Shown here: positions 61,462 to 64,000 of the stretch, in pieces
Numbering within the stretch: the first letter of the stretch is position 1
Layout: every line of letters starts with the position of its first letter
The notes under the pieces: model-generated
What the model was told of the DNA's origin: nothing
Databases searched by the model: none
The model's input: only the letters and a program-made list of their open reading frames with translations
Assembly: GCA_001584585.1 (NCBI GenBank)
Contig: LSYV01000002.1
Coordinates: forward strand, 1,881,758 to 1,945,757
Length of the DNA: 64,000 nt
Direction of reading: 5' to 3'
From: Gonium pectorale
Lineage: Eukaryota > Chlorophyta > Chlorophyceae > Chlamydomonadales > Volvocaceae
Program-made: the position numbers and the translations under genes

Positions 61462-62889
61462 TGGGCGCGGGACGTAGAGGCAGAACGTGCATATTACCGT
61501 ACGTAGATGGCTGTGACGGCCGTCTCAGCACGGCCCTGGTCGTGGACGGGATGTAGCGAGGTAGGGGCGTGGCAGGATTGTGGGTCTTGGGCAGAGGGTT
61601 CACGCAGATAACACGGCTTCGTGAGCTGATCTCTTGAACGAGTGCGGGGAAAGGCGGCTTGTTCATTACAGTCGCTTTGGCACCGTCTTGGCAGGACAGC
61701 AGGGTTGCTGGAGTGCAGGTTGCTTTTTTGTGGCCGAGGTAGGGCCTGTTATTAGCAAGATGTTAGCTGCGGCCGTTGCTGGCGAGGCCTGTGCCTTCGG
61801 GGCGGAGCGTAGACCCTGCTCAATCCTCTTCAGAGTCTCGCCAGGCATTGGACCGTGCATGTTACCAAAGCCGGGAGGGCTGGCGCCGCCATTGTGCGGG
61901 TCTGTTGGGGAATGCAAGCTCCTGAGCCCGCGGTCCATGGCCAATGTACAACACGGATGCGCTGATCGACGTCCAGCAGCTGTATGGGGGGGCTTTTGTG
62001 TGCTCCTCCAGTCTTCTACCAGTAGCATTTAAGTAGAGCCAGATAAGGGCGTATCCATGCTGTGATAGATCACTCTAATCCAGTTAGCAACTTAGTAACA
62101 GGCCTGTCTGCTCTTTTGTCAGTTGCGCAGCGGAAGCGCTTGTCCAGATGAGCGCAAGTTGCGAGAACCGGGGAGCATTGCATCTTCGCAGGCGAACACA
62201 CACTACGAGATCCTTCCTCTTATTCCTGCGATCAAAGCGACACGCAGAATACTCCGTCGACGCGTCCAAGACGCCGGAGGAGGGCCTGAGAATGCGGTTG
62301 AGGGCGGGCGGGTGAAGCGGCCATCTGAACGGGTTCGTACGAGTTAACTTTAAGCGGGCTTAAGCGACCAGCATTGTAAGCACTGATAGGCAAAGCATGC
62401 AATATCTTGAGAGCCTGCTCTTCAGTTACAGCTTTGTCATTCCCATCCTCACCGCTGTAGCCAACCGCCGCCCGGTCGCGTGTCGCCACTTGTCAAAAGT
62501 CAGAAGGTTGAGGGCGACAAAAGCACGCGAAAACTGTTCTACAAGGGCAACCAAGGTACTCAACTCCTGCCTACGTGATGCCCAATTGCCTTTGGAAGGA
62601 ACAGACGCAACTTTGCTTTGTGAGGCGACTGATTGGAATATGACCCACGGGTCGATCTGCCGCAGGTATCATTTGATTCCCTCTGTTTCGGCTTTAGCGC
62701 AACCGAAAGCATGTAGGAGGGGACGAGTCTGCTGTGAACAAACGCGCTTGTCCCAGTTGTTCCGTAAGCAGCACCTGACCATGAACATGGACTATCCTTT
62801 AGCGCCTTTCTCTATAACGGTGGGACTTGCCATTTTTCATCTGTATGAGACCAGAATTCCCGCACACTATCCCGCCCCGTTGCCTGCAG
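61462..62889. other. 3' flank of NUP160; exons of the next gene may lie here
   Basis: A TGTAA occurs at about 62374. A frame from the ATG at 62397 starts MQYLESLLFSYSFVIPILTA, weakly signal-like, and further on reads QPKACRRGRVCCEQ, which recalls the KAC...CC part of the Cys-rich family. Splice sites joining it in phase to the exon at 62890 were not found. Confidence 0.35.
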
Positions 62890-63018
62890 CTGCTGCCACT
62901 GGTTGACCTCCATGACCTCCAGGACTGCCTGGCTGAGCCCGGCTACCGTGCTGAGGTCAAGTCGTGGCTCGGCGGCGTGACCACCATCCAAAAGGCGCCA
63001 AAGGACTGCCTGGGTTAA
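62890..63018 (+). CDS. Last exon of a second Cys-rich secreted-family member (partial)
   Basis: After an acceptor TTGCCTGCAG, 43 codons read LLPLVDLHDLQDCLAEPGYR ... KDCLG and stop at 63016-63018. The last exon of the 3476-4468 gene reads LIPLAQYYDCLNDPGYQKEV ... KACLG. The two share the acceptor context, the phase-0 entry, the DCLxxPGYxxEV core, the G-TT spacing and the Cys-Leu-Gly end; this copy is three residues longer. The upstream exons (signal peptide and CC part) were not resolved, so it may be a complete gene or a fragment. Confidence 0.6.
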   Translation: MLPLVDLHDLQDCLAEPGYRAEVKSWLGGVTTIQKAPKDCLG

Positions 63019-64000
63019 GCTGCGGGAGCTTATGTCGAGGGTCTGAGACGTACCGTATGCGCTCGTACATTGTAGCGCCTGTCGCAAATTGAGAGGCTCT
63101 GACAGACGCCTAGGATAACGTACAATCTGCAACGGTTGAGCTCATATGGCACATATGAGAGCCATTCAGAACGAAGCATCTGCACATACGTAACAACGTA
63201 AGCCATACACGGGAGCAGCTTGCTCATTGTCAGATGGCCCAGACGATGTACGGTTGTGAAGCGCATGCCATGTTGTGGAGATTCAGGCGCATAAACATAA
63301 CTTCCTCACGGCTATCGTGTTCCTCCGTGCAAGTACGCTTGCCGTGATGTCGTCGGTCATTGATCGGCACCACAACTATCATCCACACCATTGTGATCAT
63401 ACGCTTGCGCATGACACTCAGGGCCTGGTGAGTCTTGGTTGCGTTGCAGTACTCTGTTTATACACATGACAAAGCACTCCTCTTCCGCAGCACATGAATG
63501 TAAGACCACGGGCATCGGTTAGTTGCTGCAGTACGCTGCGGTTTGGGAAGGACTCGGCTCGTTTTCAATTGACGAAAGGCCAATGACCCTTCCCGACGGG
63601 TCACCGCCTTCGTTCTTTCCCTGCAACTGACTGCCCCGCAGCTCCTGCCGGTCGCTGATCCTTCATGGTAAGCCCATGGTAGCCCACGGTAACCTTGCGA
63701 TGAACTGGCGCGCTGAGGACTCGCATTCGCACTCGCACACGTCTCATATGCACAGGTCCACACGGTATTCACGATAAAGCACGGAAGCATGGCACAACAG
63801 CGGTGCTATAATTGCATAAGGATGGTACAAAGAAAGGCAAGACACAAGTGTACAAGCGCCCACGAATGTGCCCACGATGTCTGTTCGGGATGTCGGAACC
63901 TTGGGATCGAAGGAACGTTTGCCCAACCCAAGCGGCCCTCCTACGGCACGACAGCTTCCTCGACCAGGCGCGAGATATACGACTCAGGAGGGTTATAAAA
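63019..64000. other. Intergenic stretch at the right edge
   Basis: This has only short open frames on both strands and no recognisable product, RNA gene or repeat. Confidence 0.45.

Overview
The window reads as nuclear DNA of a chlorophyte alga close to Chlamydomonas/Volvox. The coding sequence is GC-rich and rich in Ala/Gly/Pro. Genes are split by many short introns with GTGAGY/GTRCGY donors and (T/C)GCAG acceptors. TGTAA polyadenylation signals follow some genes. The gene content fits: a fused BtaB-BtaA betaine-lipid synthase, a plant-type diacylglycerol kinase, and an F-box-like/ankyrin protein of the kind common in volvocine genomes. No bacterial operon, tRNA, rRNA, CRISPR array or intact transposon was seen. 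All gene models were built by hand by matching splice sites and codon phase; where phases close end to end I say so.

Layout, left to right. 61-1859(-): F-box-like/ankyrin protein. 3476-4468(-): small secreted Cys-rich protein. 5849-8486(+): secreted SdiA-regulated-type beta-propeller. 9712-18713(-): 16-exon kinesin. 19708-~21543(-): gene of unknown function, 5' end open. 22504-27399(+): VMS1/ANKZF1. 28286-29615(-): mitochondrial CGFS glutaredoxin, divergent from 29879-35092(+): diacylglycerol kinase. 36805-40849(-): BTA1. 42911-51323(-): CUL3, divergent from 51855-61461(+): NUP160. 62890-63018(+): last exon of a second member of the Cys-rich family found at the left end.

The genes are mostly independent housekeeping functions: ribosome-associated quality control (VMS1), Fe-S assembly (glutaredoxin), ubiquitination (CUL3), nuclear pore (NUP160), membrane lipids (BTA1, diacylglycerol kinase) and microtubule motility (kinesin). 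They do not form a pathway cluster. The least ordinary items are: a diverged copy of the BTA1 promoter plus first-exon 5' part inside a CUL3 intron; a near-perfect 47-bp-stem hairpin in a NUP160 intron; a secreted propeller of a family best known from bacteria; an enlarged loop in the kinesin motor; and an unrecognised seven-exon gene. I did not find a coherent new multi-gene system.
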